Positions 24,446 through 38,100 of a stretch of DNA of 64,000 bases are shown piece after piece. Origin of the DNA: Porpolomopsis calyptriformis (taxonomy: Eukaryota; Basidiomycota; Agaricomycetes; Agaricales; Hygrophoraceae); NCBI GenBank assembly GCA_951640195.1, contig OX621167.1, positions 1,364,001 through 1,428,000 of the forward strand, given 5' to 3'. Under the pieces are notes generated by a model. It did no database searches, was not told the origin of the DNA, and saw only the letters and a list, made by a program, of their open reading frames with translations. The position numbers and the translations under genes are program-made. Numbering within the stretch: position 1 is the stretch's first letter; each line of letters opens with the position of its first letter.

Positions 24446-27400
24446 ATGGACAAACCTTTCGGTCCACGACTCCCAGACAAACGACATGAGGCCTACGAAT
24501 CCATATTCGGCCGTCCCAGCACCATTCATCACCAAATATCACAACCTCATCCCTCTCAGCCCTCCCTCAATCATCCTCATCCCTGGCCATTCCAGCCCAA
24601 CGGTCACTCCTACCATTACCAGCCCTCCCAGTATCAGCCAAATCTTGAGAGACGTCCTTCTTATACTCCCTCATATCCTCCCTACCTCAATCAACAATCT
24701 CATCCCGTCCACAGGCACTCCCATCTCTCCTCCCCTCCCTCTCAGCCCCCACAACCATATCCATATGCACAGCCCCCGTATCCCAATACTCCCTCCATCG
24801 CACCCCCCGGCCATGCCCATACAAGTTCCGTCTCTAGCAGCGCCCATCGTCTTGCCCTCAACCTTCCACAGCCAGAGGAACCTCCAGATCCCACTTTCGA
24901 TCCCCTCACAACCTCAAATCTCACCCCCGCCCAAGCTTATCAGGCCCAGGTATATCGGAATGCCCCCCAAGATAATCCTCACAACCCCCCTTCCACCTCT
25001 GATCGAAACTCACTCTTACCCCCCCGGAACGGAAAACGGGCAGACCTGCCCAGATTAGGTGTATCATTCGACGCTGATGACGGAACTTTAGGCATTGATT
25101 TCGGACCTGCCGCTAACGGGAGCGGTAGTGATCAGGGCACCGACGAGGGCAGCAGCGAGCTTCCCTGGGCCCGCAAAGACCAACTATGTGTGTCCTATTT
25201 GCTTTTCAGTTTCCTCCCACGTTCTCACCCACTCTCCACTTTCCGCACGTGTAAATTTACCGTCCATGCCTGTTCATTCCACAACAGGTGTGGAGCCTTC
25301 CCGTATACCTCCCGTGGGCAACGTTGGCAAGCCCCTACCCCATTCATCCTCTCGCCCTTACCCTCTCCAAGTCGACACTGACCTACCATCTGCCCGTGTC
25401 TCTGTAACAAGCTATTCACCTTCTCTCGCCACCACCTTGGTCGATGGGATGCCTTCCCCTACTAGCCCCTCCGCCCGCCGTTCATCCGAGTCATCGCGAA
25501 CTATCCCGCTCAAGGGTTCCGGTCCTCACCGACAGCGCAGCCTTCAAGACCGCTCAATGTCAATGTCAGCCGCACCCTCCGCAGTTCGCTCCCTCCTCGA
25601 CTCCGCTCGTTCTTCCAGGCAACACTACGAAGCCAATCACTCTCCAACTTCCACGCGCGCCCCAGCCAGAAGGAGGACGCCAATCGTCTACCCAGCCATG
25701 CTCTCCCGCGTCGCAGCAGCATTCCGTGACCGCATTCAGCTTTCGGACAGGGTCAAGGACAGTCTTACTTATAAGGATGCCTTTGACGGACGTGAAGCCG
25801 TTGATAAGATTGCGTACATCATCAAAACAACTGACCGCAATCTCGCCCTTCTCCTCGGACGGGCGTTGGATGCTCAGAAATTCTTCCACGACGTTACTTA
25901 CGATCACAGATTACGGGATAGTTCAAATGAGCTATATCAGTTCCGGACAAAGTTACCCAGCCCTTTCGTCAGCGGCGACTTGGACAATGAGGAGCTCGCG
26001 ATTGAGTTTACCAGGCCAGACGTCGACGACAACAAGCATGCCTCCCGAACCGGAAAGAAACAATCATCCATCGACCGTCATCTCAGTGCAACCACTATTG
26101 ACACTCTTACCCCAGATTCCGAAAAGCTAGAGCCACGACCTCTGAAGGGATCCGTCAGCGTGGACGACATCCCTCTTCCATCAGGAGTGTTCACATTACT
26201 GACAGATTGTTATTCGCCAACCTGTTCGAGGGACCAGTTGTGTTACAGCATCGCCTGCCCACGTCGGCTTGAACAGCAAGCCCGCTTAAACATGAAGCCC
26301 CAACCTGGATTGAAAAAGCAAATCAGTCGCGAAAGCTTGGGTGATGTTGTCGTGAGTAACCGTCCAATCGGTCGATATCCATCTTTGGCTGATATCATGT
26401 AGGAACCCGGGACGTTGTGGATTCACTCAGTCTCACAGGAAGTCGCCAACAGTGTGTCTGATACCGAGAAGAAGAGACAGGAGGCTATCAACGAGGTTAT
26501 CTACACCGAGCGGGACTTTGTACGCGATATGGAATACCTTCGAGACGTGCGTCTGCTCCCTATATTTGCTCATTTATGAGACTCAGCTCGAAATATAGTC
26601 TTGGTATAACCGCCTCAAAGATCAAGACATCATTCCTCAACCCCGTCGAAGTGATTTCTTAGAACAAGTCTTTTGGAATATTTTCGAAATCATTGCCGTC
26701 AACACCCGACTGCGTGACGCGCTTAATAAACGCCAAAAGTCATACGCCGTAGTGGAATGCATCGGTGATATTTTCTCGGATGCTGTGCCTCATTTTGGAC
26801 CCTTCGTGACGTATGGTGCCCATCAACTTTACGGCAAGTACCAATTCGAGCAGGAGAAGAATTCGAATCCCGCTTTCGCTTCGTTTGTTGAGGTTGGTTA
26901 TCCATTGATTTTTTTTTTTTTTTTTTTTGGTATGATCGCTCACACGTAATCCAAGGCCACAGAACGCTTACCCGAATCACGCAAGCTGGAGTTGAATGCC
27001 TACCTGACAAAGCCTACCACTCGTCTTGCTCGCTATCCTTTACTTCTAGAAGCCGTGCTCAAGCACACTCCAGACGATAGTTCCGATAAGAAGGTCTTAC
27101 CTAAAGTTATCACTCTAGTCAGAGAATTTCTGGGAAAAGTCAATGTTGAGACAGGGAAGACAGAGAACCGCTTCAATCTCATCGAATTGGATCAACAGCT
27201 TGATTTCAAACCAGGAGAGCAAGTGGTGGGTCCTCAACCCTTTTCCGTGGTTTATCCCGAGAGCTGACAACTATCACACATGTCCTCAACAGGATCTTCG
27301 GTTGCGAGATGAAGGCCGAGAATTAATTCTCAAGGGTCCACTTAATAAGCGAGGTGGCGGCGTTCAAGGGAATGAAAATGGGGATCTCCAAGTTTATTTA

Positions 27401-29346
27401 TTCGACCATGCTTTGCTTATGGTGAAACACCAGAAGACGAAGCACGAGCAGTATAGAGTTTATCGGCGGGTAAGTACGATCGTATTCATTGCATTTTAGC
27501 GCCATTGACTTGATGATGCTACCTGTTTATAGCCGATACCGTTGGAGCTGCTACTCGTCTCCGCTTCAGAGGATCCTTCAAGTGCCGCTCGATCACAAAG
27601 CAGCCGACAGAAGCAAGCCTTAGTGAAGAGGAACTCTTTCAGCAGTAGCAAAACCCCCATCCATATGCCTAATGTCCCTAGCAAGTCCGATAGCAAAGGC
27701 CAGCATTCGATCACTTTCGTCCATCTGGGACGCAAATACTACCAAATCATGCTTTGGGCCAATACTTACTTCACCCAGCGAAAATGGTTGGAACACATCA
27801 CCAAACAGCAAGAGGTCATGCGAGAGCGCAGTTTGATCTTTGACACCGTCACCTTGAGCGAGGGATTCTTTTCCGGGCCTAACAAAGTTAATTGCGCGGC
27901 CCCATTTCGTACGTTCATTCCAACAAACTGCCTTGAGTAAAAAAAACCTGACGAGCGCTTCGTTGATAGATTTTGGAAGACGCGTCGTGTTTGGCACCGA
28001 TGATGGAATATACCTCTCAGACTTGAGGACACCACAGAAAGAGCCAGTGAAGGTGTTGGCTCTTTTGGATGTCGCGCAGGTGGATGTGTTGGAGGATTAC
28101 CAGTTACTCATCGTCTTGTCGGGTGAGATTTTTTTTATATTTCTATGCTGTGCCCAAATCGTTCCGAACAAACACCCTATGGTGACCACTAGAACGACAA
28201 GTGATCACATTCCCCTTGGACGCGCTAGATTCCGTCGATCCCATGGCAGGCTTAAAGCGGGCAAAAAGGATATCGGCGCACACAACGTTCTTCAAAGCGG
28301 GGATCTGCCTTGGAAGGGTGCTCGTCTGCGTTGTTAAATCCAGCCCACTATCAAGTACCATCAAGACTCTGGAGCCGATAGATCATAACGAACGTGGCAA
28401 GAGCAAACCGACTTTCAGAAAATTGCTCCAAGGGGGGAATGATACTTTGAAATTCTTTAGGGTTAATCTGTCTTTTATGGGTCAGGCATATAACCCTACT
28501 AACGCAGTCCTCCCTTCCTAGGAGTTCTACATTCCTGTTGAATCCAACTCAATTCACTTCCTTAAGACCAAGTTATGTGTTGGATGTTCGAAAGGATTCG
28601 AAATTGTGGACCTTGAGAGTCTAGATACCCAGGGCTTGTTGGATCCAACTGATGAGTCACTCGAGTTCATGAAGAAAAAGGAAAATCTCCGGCCCATGGC
28701 CATATATCGTATCGATAACGAATTTCTTTTGTGCTACGATGGTCAGTGATCCGGCGTTCTTTTTATCTGTCCTTGTTCGACAGTTGCTCTGGTAGATTTC
28801 GCTTTCTACGTCAATAAAAACGGACGGCGGTCTCGGAAGGAGTTCATGGTACACTGGGAGGCGTCACCCACTGGCTTTGGTGAGTGCTTGTCGCTAACCG
28901 ACGACGGACATTTTGGCTTATGACGGCTAGCTCTACATTTTCCGTATGTTCTTGCGTTTGAGCCCACTTTTATCGAGATTCGCCACGTCGAGACTGGTTT
29001 GATTTCACAAGTCATCCAGGGAAGCAACCTTCGGTTATTGTTCGCTGACACGCCTCCATCGACCACCAATACCGCTAGTAACATGCAACTCACCCCCCAG
29101 CCAAGCGGATTCGGCGGATATCATTCTTATCCAGTCCAACGTGGCCCGTCAATGGCCCGACAGTCTGCGTATAGCGGATATGGCATCCCCCCGCCATACC
29201 CTTCACATCCCAATCAGTACGCTCGTCCTCAGCATGGGATCAGTCGAGAGGAAATTATCGTCGTGTCGGATGACCGAGTGTTGGCTTTGCGACCAAGCAC
29301 AGGCACGCCATCTGACCACCCGTCTCCGGTGTCGGGCCCACGATGA
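24446..29346 (+). CDS. ROM2: Rho1 guanine-nucleotide exchange factor, Rom1/Rom2-like
   Basis: An exchange factor predicted to activate Rho1 in cell-wall integrity signalling at the plasma membrane. Order of domains: a long Pro/Ser/His-rich N-terminus (24446 to about 25650); a DEP-like domain (about 25690-25960, SLTYKDAFDGREAVDKI); the RhoGEF (DH) domain (about 26470-27290, EAINEVIYTERDFVRDMEYLRD and LTKPTTRLARYPLLLEAVLKHT); a PH domain (about 27300-27880); and a C-terminal citron-homology (CNH) domain (about 27960-29060), then a low-complexity tail ending SGPR at the TGA 29344-29346. DEP-DH-PH-CNH is the layout of yeast Rom1/Rom2. Introns include one near 25187-25287, one with donor GTGAGT just after GATGTTGTC (near 26350) and acceptor ATGTAG (near 26402), which joins GDVV to EPGTLW, and one with a 19-T tract (26911-26929). 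No disabling change was seen. Confidence 0.88.
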
Positions 29347-29674
29347 TGCACACAGGTTTTTTAGTTGCGCTGGGTTTGCGTGTATTGGATCGTGTGCCGC
29401 TACTCATTTTTTTACTCATACTCCAGCATATATACATACTTTCTTGCGTTTGTATCGTGGCTCTCCCTTCGTGATAATCTTCGGTTTGGGGTAATTGTAG
29501 CTGAATGAATTGGTGGAACTAACGAGGGCGTACCGTAAAGACACGAACTAGGTCGTGCTTGAGAGTACTTACGTGACCGAAAATCCCAATCAGGCTTGTC
29601 ACCTCAGAACCGGTAATTGAGGAACGTGTTTATTTCTGTTTACCCCAAACCGAGGTTACCACTTTGCCCAAGGA
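29347..29674. other. Intergenic region, RhoGEF 3' flank and SEC1 promoter
   Basis: About 330 bp between two plus-strand genes. It must hold the terminator of the RhoGEF and the promoter of SEC1, but I see no distinctive motif or repeat. Confidence 0.4.
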
Positions 29675-32600
29675 ATGTCGTCGTCGCTTATCTCAACCGT
29701 TCGTTCCAGCACGTATCGTTTACACTACGTGCTCAAGTTGCACCTTTGCTCATATGATTTCAACAGAATTTCTGGACGCGATCAGATCCGTCAATCCTCC
29801 CGGGCGGTGGAAGATCCTCGTCGTGGATGAGCACTCGCAGAAATTGCTAGGATCGGTTCTTAAACAGTTTGATATTTTAGAGGAAAATGTTACCCGTATG
29901 TTTTATTGTTGTCCTCGCCGCCGCTGTCAGACCCATATCCTCACCTCGGTCAACGAGTGATCGAATCGATTACGAACCACCGTGAACTCCAAACCGAATT
30001 CGAGGCAGTCTATCTGCTCATGCCCACAAGCCAGAATGTGGACCGCGTCGTGAAGGACTTTTCAAACGGTCGGCAGCAGTATGCCGCCGCACACTTATTC
30101 TTCATCGAAGGTGCGAGGCAAACTGTGATCTGTCTCAAAAAAAAGAAAAATCCAAGGGAAGGGGGGGGGTCCATCCTTATCCCGTCGCCTAACCAACAGG
30201 TCTCTCCGAGCAACTCTTTGGTCAACTCACTTCCTCGGCCGCAGAGCCGTATCTTAAGGGATTGAGGGAGCTTTATATCAATTTTTGGGGTGCGTACTCT
30301 CCACCTCTTGCAACCTCGAACACACTACAAACAAGTGATTTCGGCCAGCTACCGAATCCCAGCTGTTTTCCATGCGTGCCCCCGCGCTCTTCTTCAGCCT
30401 CTATAGTCCTCCTCGCAGCGAATCGTCCTTCAAGGCCGCCCGGGCACGACTGGAAGAAGACCTGAGGTTTATTAGCAAATGTGTAAGGGAACCTGAGATC
30501 AAAATCTCATTGCCCCCCCCCAGCCTCATTAGATACCCTTGCAGATAACGAATGTTTGCATATCCCTCAACGAATTCCCTCTCATCCGATACTACCTACC
30601 TTCCAACCACCCTCCACTTGGTGCTCTCAAACCTCACGCGAGTACCGGGCCACCGGCACCCGCTGAGAGTAGCGCTCGATGGCGCACCAATCTTGCCCGA
30701 GGTTCCGATTCAAGAGCCTATGAGTCTACGAAAGGTGATTACCTCACCAAGTTATTGGCATTCATGGTCCAACAATGTTTGGATGAGCACAAAAAGCTTA
30801 ATCCTGATTTTGGGGTATGTTTGGCGTTCGACAATGTCTCATCTGGGCGCCGCTGATGAGCAATTTTAAAACCAGACGACCGCCGATCGGCCTCAGTCCA
30901 CCCTATTTATAACCGATCGTTCAATGGACATGATGGCACCTTTCATTCACGAATTCACCTATCAGGCCATGGCCAACGACCTACTGCCGATTGATGACGG
31001 CACCAAGTACACGTGAGCCCCGTCATGCCATTTGTGGTTTGCTGGTCGGTGTTCGCTAATGACGCTAGGTATAAATTTCAATCTTCCATGGGAGCTTATG
31101 AGGACAAAACGGCGACGCTCTCAGACTCGGATTCCGTTTGGACGGAAGTTCGCCATATGCACATGCGAGAGGCAATAGACAAGCTCATGGCAGACTTTAA
31201 TAAGTTCCTCCAAGATAATGCAGGGTTCAAAGGGTACGTCTACCGCAGCTATGCTCCGTCATTGTCGATTAAGCTCTCGTCCTTGCAGGGAAGGCGCGGC
31301 AAGTTTGAACGATATGAAAGACATGCTTGCAAACCTGCCTCAGTACCAGGAGCAACGAGAAAAGGTAATTTCAGGGTTAGAGCTCTCGGTGTTTTTCTTG
31401 TGGAGGTTGATTTCTATCCAAGTTCTCCTTGCATCTCAACATGGCGCAAGAATGTATGAGCATTTTTGAACGCGACAAACTACCTCTGGTGGCTAGCGTA
31501 GAACAGGTAGCGTTCATTGTCTCCGAATAGTTCGTCATCCCCGCTGTCGACCTCATACCATATATTTCAGAATTCCTCAACAGGCCTCACGGCTGAAGGC
31601 AAGACACCGAAAGCATTGGTCGAGGAGATGGTGCCTCTTCTTGACAGCCGGGAGGTCATGTAATTTGTTTATTCAATGCAGTGCTCGTCACACAATCTGA
31701 CCCCCTTCCAGAAACTCAAACAAAGTCAGGATCGTCGCATTGTACATGCAATTTCGTGATGGTGTACCTGACGAGGATCGGAGGCGATTGTACCAACACG
31801 CCCGACTTACTCTATCCGAGCAAGACGCAGTTAATGCCCTCGTGCATCTCGGTGTGCGGATAAGTAGGGTAAGCATTCTGTTTCCTCGGAGTTATACGCT
31901 CTAATCCTCATTTCCAGGGACCGGGCGACCGTGATCTCAAGAAGAGAATCAAACAGAAACAGAACACCGAGGAGGAATACGAGCTTTCCAGATTCAAGCC
32001 TTTGCTGAGGACGGTGATTGAGGTGCAGACGGTCTTCACCTGTTTAACATCAAGCTCAAATTCGCCTCCTTCAGGACCACGTGGCAAATAAATTAGACCT
32101 GACAGTGTTCCCCTATGTGAAGGAGCCACCAAATGTGACACCTGTCGCTCCGAGCTTGCGATCTACGCCTTCCACCGCGACGTCCTTGCGTAGTGCCAAG
32201 CCAAGTTGGCACAGGGCAGCAAAACCGGGTGCGACGAATGAGATACGACAGCGCATCATAGTTTTTGTTGCCGGTGGCGTGGCATATTCAGAAGTGAGGG
32301 AAGCATATCAACTCTCAAATGCCTTGGGCAAAGATATATTCATCGGTATGCTGTTTATCCCACTGGACACGCTATAGCTGCGCTCAGGTGCATTTGTAGG
32401 ATCTACTCACACGCTTACCCCCCGCCAAGTAATTGATGACTTGAAGGTACTTGATTTGGGCGGGGTTGGATCAAAGGCGATTCCGAACGGTCTGCACGAG
32501 AGTAGGGGACCGCAGAGATCTTATCAAGAATATTACGATGAAAAGTATTTCACTCGCGATGCACCTCCACCCCAGCCGACCCCGTCATTGAAATCATCTC

Positions 32601-32719
32601 AAATGGAACGGAGTAAATCGTCGCAGTCTTCGCCGCTACCATCGTCTACACCCCCTCTAATTCCATTGTCGAAAGAGGATAAAAAACTAAAGAAGAAAGG
32701 TGGTCTATTCCGGTTTTGA
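29675..32719 (+). CDS. SEC1: Sec1/Munc18-family exocytosis protein Sec1
   Basis: Binds assembled exocytic SNARE complexes and promotes vesicle fusion at the plasma membrane. After a short first exon (candidate ATG at 29675, MSSSLIST) comes the conserved block [20 protein letters not shown] and FDILEENVT (about 29770-29895). Further conserved blocks: [37 protein letters not shown] (about 30900-30970); a charged [18 protein letters not shown] helix; and [20 protein letters not shown] (about 32258-32320). At least ten small introns interrupt it. The tail after residue about 640 is Ser/Pro-rich and ends with a basic [12 protein letters not shown], stop TGA 32717-32719. The paralogues Vps45, Vps33 and Sly1 are less likely, given the closeness of the N-terminal block to Sec1. 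The exact junction of exon 1 to exon 2 is unresolved because the candidate donors I tested do not keep phase. Confidence 0.87.
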
Positions 32720-33273
32720 TGTCGAGTACTGCTTTGTGAACATCGTACAGAGGTACTGGTTCCTGTAACTCATGTTCCTCTCTTGCTCTTCAGAATTGTA
32801 AACTCTTCCGATCCAAATTTACATAGGTAGGAGGAAATAGGTTATGGATCATAGCACAACTCGCACGAAAGGACCGATACACATCAGATCCTTAGCAGAG
32901 AATGATAAGCTGTCCGAGCGCGGGGGACTTCCAAGCTCCAGCCTTTAGCAAGAGTAGTACAGGCGCACCCAAACAAGGCTGAATCCATCCGCCGGGAAAT
33001 TCGGAGGGCTTAATAGATTGTTCTCTCCACCCGCGGGGCCGGGATGGGTTTTCTCCAGACAACGAGAAATATGAGAATGTTTTACCCTAGCCCGACAGCG
33101 AGCGGGGGGTAACATTTATAATTTCGTTCCTTGCACAATGCAGTCAAACACCCGTCATTCTGTACTTGGCCATCCTCATTGCGTCAAACTCGGGAGAAAA
33201 GTTGTGGAATGAGCAAAGAGCGTAACAAAAACCTCCCGACTTCTGCATCGCTTTGGTCTCCCACGAGACTCAT
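32720..33273. other. Convergent intergenic region SEC1/RPT4
   Basis: About 550 bp between convergent genes. No ORF supported, no match to the local duplications, and no repeat beyond short G or T runs. It must contain both 3' ends. Confidence 0.45.
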
Positions 33274-34843
33274 TCAAAACTCTGTCTTGTGCAAAGTTTC
33301 GTGCTTCTTCGCCTCCGAGACCTTCCGCGCTGCCTTTGTTAAGTCTTCTTGATTGACGAACTCCCTAAGAGCGTTCAGCACTGGCATACGATGGAGGGTG
33401 ATTCACAAGGACTGACCTATCGTCTCTGATTGCGAACATTCCGGCCTCCGTCACGACGTTACGCAAGTCGGCTCCATTGAAGCCATCCGTAAGCTGCGGT
33501 TCTAATTCAGATAATGGAGGAAAGAAGATATATATAAAGGCAAACTTTGACGATGGCTTCGTAATCAATGTCGTCACGCTTGCTAACAGGTGCTGCGTGG
33601 ATTTTGAGGATTTCTAGTCTTGCTTGTTCGTTCGGTAGTGGGATTTCTATCTTGCGATCTAGTCGGCCAGGACGAAGTAGTGCGGGATCGAGGGTGTCCG
33701 GTCGATTCGTTGCCATAATAAGCTTTGTTTTTCCTAGGGAATCAAATCCGTCCATTTGGTTAAGCAACTGTCTCGGGATTGAGCCGGATGATGAATGTAG
33801 GAGAAATATATAGACTGACCTCCATGAGTGTCCGCTGGATCTCGCGATCAGCGCTGGTGCCTTCCGAGAATCGGCGACCCCCAATCGCGTCGATTTCGTC
33901 CATGAAAATGACACAGGGTTCGTGATCTCGTGCATACCCAAACATCTCACGCACAACTCTAGCGCTCTCTCCGATGTACTTGTCGACGATCGCGGACGAA
34001 ACAACCTTCAAGAAATTGGTTTGGAGTGTGGCAGCAACTGCTCTGGCTAAAAGGGTCTTGCCCGTACCCGGGGGACCGTACAAAAGAACTCCTTTCGGCG
34101 GCTTGATACCAACGCGAACGAAAAGTTCGGGGCTCAAGAGCGGAAGCTCAATAACCTGAAGTAGAGTTAAGCGGAAAATCTAGAAAGAGAGTGGGAAGGG
34201 TGCACCTCACGCAGCTCCCGAACCTGCTCGCCAAGCCCACCGATACCAGCAAACGACGCACTACCTGGGTCTTCTAAGCTCATTTTATATACCATAGGGT
34301 CAACCTCTCGGGGTAGGATGCGCATGATGGTTAGGGTAGTCATGTCCAAGGAAACACGTGTCCCAGATTTCAGTTTCGCTACTGGCAATGTTGGACGATA
34401 CGACACAACATAGCGAGGTCCAGACGAGGCTTTTACGATAACTTTATCCACGCAATTAGGCAGGGGGTGTGGAATAACAACCGGGAACACTCACACCTTT
34501 CGTCGTCGAGTTGCTTCATAACTTCTCCGATAATCTGCCCCACCGACTGTACGGCTTTGATATCGTTCTCAGTTTTTTCATAATCCTTCTCCAAGTCCTT
34601 CAAAGAGAAACGAACTGGGTGTTGATTGAACAACGCGAGTTTTTCGGATTGGGGGTGTAATATACTTACGATTCTTGAGACTCTCACTGCTCGCCTCATG
34701 ATTGCGCATTTTCTGCAAAGTGGTATCAGCTGCCGGGGAAATACGCAGTAGGATGAGCTTACTTCTCGGTAACTCTTGAGGGCATTCTGTCTACGTTGGT
34801 CAATTGCTCCAGCCGACGTTGAGGCTGGTGCCTCCATGGTCAT
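33274..34843 (-). CDS. RPT4: 26S proteasome regulatory ATPase subunit Rpt4
   Basis: An AAA+ subunit of the proteasome base that unfolds substrates. N-terminal coiled coil ([20 protein letters not shown], about 34610-34550), OB-like segment ending [19 protein letters not shown], then the AAA domain. The AAA domain has Walker A GPPGTGKT (about 34080-34055), the pore-loop region [16 protein letters not shown], Walker B with sensor region [20 protein letters not shown] (about 33930-33865) and arginine fingers [14 protein letters not shown]. The LPREVDP...MSLEDPG linker and the [20 protein letters not shown] block are specific to Rpt4 (PSMC6). The protein ends HKTEF with the stop at 33276-33274 and has no HbYX tail, as expected for Rpt4. 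ATGs occur at 34843 and 34837. At least six introns. It is divergent from a relic of the acyltransferase 3' end. Confidence 0.92.
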
Positions 34844-34908
34844 TCAGAGTAACGCGTAAGCTCTGTTTCCAGTCACGTGCTTATTTACCATTCTGCGTGT
34901 TCTCCTAT

Positions 34909-35060
34909 CCCGATGCCAAACGAACAGTTTGCCATCAGATTGCCAGAGCAGCTGTTGATTTGTACGACCTACATTCGCGGACCGCCGAGAAAGCTATCCT
35001 TTAGGGTCTGTATGCACGGTTCAATTACCTGATTGCGTGCGTACCGCTTCAGCGTAAACA
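34909..35060 (+). pseudogene. Carnitine acyltransferase 3'-end fragment (relic 1)
   Basis: Matches the last about 30 codons and 3' flank of the acyltransferase at 21700-21870 in inverted orientation: it encodes IARAAVDLYDLHSRTAEKA, then diverges. It lies between RPT4 and the 3' end of giant copy C and points towards C, reproducing the convergent arrangement of copy B with the intact acyltransferase. No upstream domain is present, so it is a non-functional passenger of the segmental duplication. Confidence 0.85.
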
Positions 35061-35198
35061 TGCATCGTGTGTCTGCGTTACTATTGACCTACGCACAAGA
35101 TGATCTCGTCACTCGGTAATACTTATACAATGAAACACGCAGTACAAATTTGATAGAACCTTTGAGAAAAAAAAATGGTTATGAACACCAATCGATCT

Positions 35199-38100
35199 TT
35201 AGTCGAGCAGCGATCCCCTCGGCTTCCTCAGGGAGTCGGCTATTCGAAGGAAGGTTTCTGCAAGTCGAATCTGTGTGTTAAAAGACCGATGAGCAAAAAA
35301 TACTTCTAAGGGGACAACGGTGTGGCTTACCGTATCAAGTGCTTGAGTATAACTCGACAGCACCAGTGCCGCCGCGGGTATAAGAGGGTCGGGCGGAGCA
35401 CTGGCTTGCACTTCTAAAGCAATCTGCACCATCCTGCGCAAGGAGGTGCTAAACCGGCGAGGGCCAAATGAAACAGCATGGAAGGACAACGGTTTTCTAG
35501 ATGCTAGGCGTTAAGAACAATTAGAAAGACGATCGCGTATACTCACCCGAGAGTAACCGCCGCCCGGCAAAGGTTTTGAACTGCCCGTTCGTCAACGGTG
35601 CACTCACCATCAGAAAGGAATATAACCACAGGGGATCTTTCGAGTGTTCTCGTCATAAATGAATCCGTCGCAGAATGCAAGCGTGCGCACCTTTCCGTGC
35701 TCCAGTTTTGTCGCATGACTTCTTGAGTAGTTTCCAAAGCTGCCCTGTAATTGGTCCCTCGCCCTGTGCTGTAGGCAAGGACTGCGTTCAAAAGTTGGTC
35801 CGGGGTGCTGGCAAAGTCATTCACAAGGCAGCTTATCACAGCACGATCGAATAAGATCACGCTATCAAAACGAACCAGGTGATCAGTGTCGGAAATAGTC
35901 GATGTAAGATAGAATTTCACCTATAAGCGTCCCGACGGGCTGTATTTGTTTGACTCGCAGCCATGGCAGCGTTTCGGGACGTCCAGAATCCATACAAGGA
36001 TGAGTAGACCGCCCCAAGCCTGTTATCACATTGTTGGATGATTTGAGCTGTTACCGGTGTGTTGGCCAGAGGTTTTCTATCTCCCGAGCCCATGGATGCA
36101 GATCTAAGTGGTAGAAGAATTGTCATCACCACAAAGTAACATATTGGGAGGGAATGACCTGTCGATTACGAAAATTCTGTATCGGACGGGAATCAATGAA
36201 TGCGGTAATGTACTCCGTGACAAAAAACGAGAATAGACTAACACATGGAAGGCCTGTTGCATCACCGCGGGATTTCTACATGAAAAAGAATGTCCATCAT
36301 GGGATACATAACCCGTACCCCTAGCAGACAATCCGCCCGATGGTCGAGGAGCGTGGAAAAGGGGTAAGATGCAGTACGACGGTTGGGCAGGGGCAGAAGT
36401 CGTCGCCTGATGTTCGGGACCTTAAAACGGGAGATATAAGGTTGTCAGATAGAGGAAATGAGATGAGTATCACCTCCACACATAACATCACTAGAGGGGA
36501 GAGGTTTATTCATGCGATTAAACAAAAAAAGTACGGCTCACCACTTGGCAAAATTTGTTTGATCTTCGCGCGAGTAAGGATCTAAGGTCGGAAGAGATTA
36601 ATGTACGATGGTGATGGTGTCGTCAAGTTTCTAACCTTTAAAACCTGCAGTATTGGCGGTCAAGTGTTAGAAACTTCCAAGTTCCCAAACAATTTACAGT
36701 ACCTGATCTCCGCCAATGCAAATTGTGCGTAATTGAGTCCTTGGGTTGATCAGGATTGGGCGCTAATCGACTTCTAATATGTTCCATTTCAGGGCCAGTG
36801 CAAGATGCTGCTTCGGGGGCTCGGCAATAATCGATGTGAACATGTCTTCCCATCGATTGGCATACAAGGTTGCACATCATAGGTGCTCCGTCATCATTAG
36901 AAGCAAACTTTCGGCCTTGGACCTCCAGTATGTTGTCTGGGTCATCCACTACCCAGCGAGTTTTAGACATCGACCCGTGACTTGTTTCGTGTTCTTGCTG
37001 CGAATGTCCTACCCAACGGTGAGGCTGAGATCTTAAGAGAGAGGAAAATCGACAGACCAACGGGCAGAGTACAAAAGTATCCGCAACTTGGGCAGCTGGT
37101 ACATCGGAAACAGTCAGGTGGAGTCAACAAAGACATCTAGAACGAACCAAATTTTACAGAAATGGAATGGGTCTTTTTCAGAACTGTGAGTGTGGTCCCC
37201 GGAGTGACCTAAGGCTCCAGGAGGAATCGGGATAACGCATTGACGCTTCCTGGACACTGAGAGAAACAAGCTATCAATCAGTGGGATAAAGTGAGACATA
37301 AATCCAACCTTGCGAATACTGCACCATGCCATATCAGCGAGAAGTATCCCGATAAAATCATAGTTCTAACCTTGGTATATTGGAATGTTTCATGCCTACC
37401 AGTGAACATTGCTTCAATAGAGAGTGGTGCCGTTTCAATTTCGCATATCCCCACGGCAGAGCAAAGCGCAGAACAAGAATGTTCTTGACTATAACTCGCG
37501 AGTGAGAAAGATGCGAGCAGCGAGGTGAAAAATCACGAACCCACAGAGATGCACTGCTCCTGGATCTAATCCATGCAGGTGATCTTGATTAGAGCATAAT
37601 CGTTTACAAAGTTGGCAGGAGATAGGGCACGTGCGACTATCGCAAGCGTGGCGTGAGTGGTTCTTCTGACTATTAGGTAACGGTTAGCTTGAAAGGAAGG
37701 AAGCGACAGGGAGATACACCTTGAGATCATGCAAGTCTGGGCACACGAGTAGACCCGGCCGTCTGCTAGCTTTATTTGGGTCAATCCACAAGGCTAACAG
37801 GAAATGTCAATTTGGTTAGTGAGCAGAAGGGGCGTTCTCACTTCACCGCAACCATGTGTCAAAGCGGGACACATATGGTCCTCTCCTGGGTGGCCGGCGA
37901 CCTAGGAATCTCAGATTATGTGCATTCTTCTCTAAGTATGAAGCACACCTTAGTACATCGTTTCAAACAACCAGGTTTGTCATTCAACTTGCAGGGTTCA
38001 CCGCATAAGTGAGCATTGACCACACAACTGGAAAAGAAATTCGAAAGTGATCGATTATGTGAGGTGACAGGCATAAACGAAATCCTCACATGTGGCTTCC

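Noticed and set aside
26911..26929. T-tract as a possible terminator or recombination site
   Set aside because: It is a poly-T run inside an intron between two DH-domain exons of the RhoGEF.
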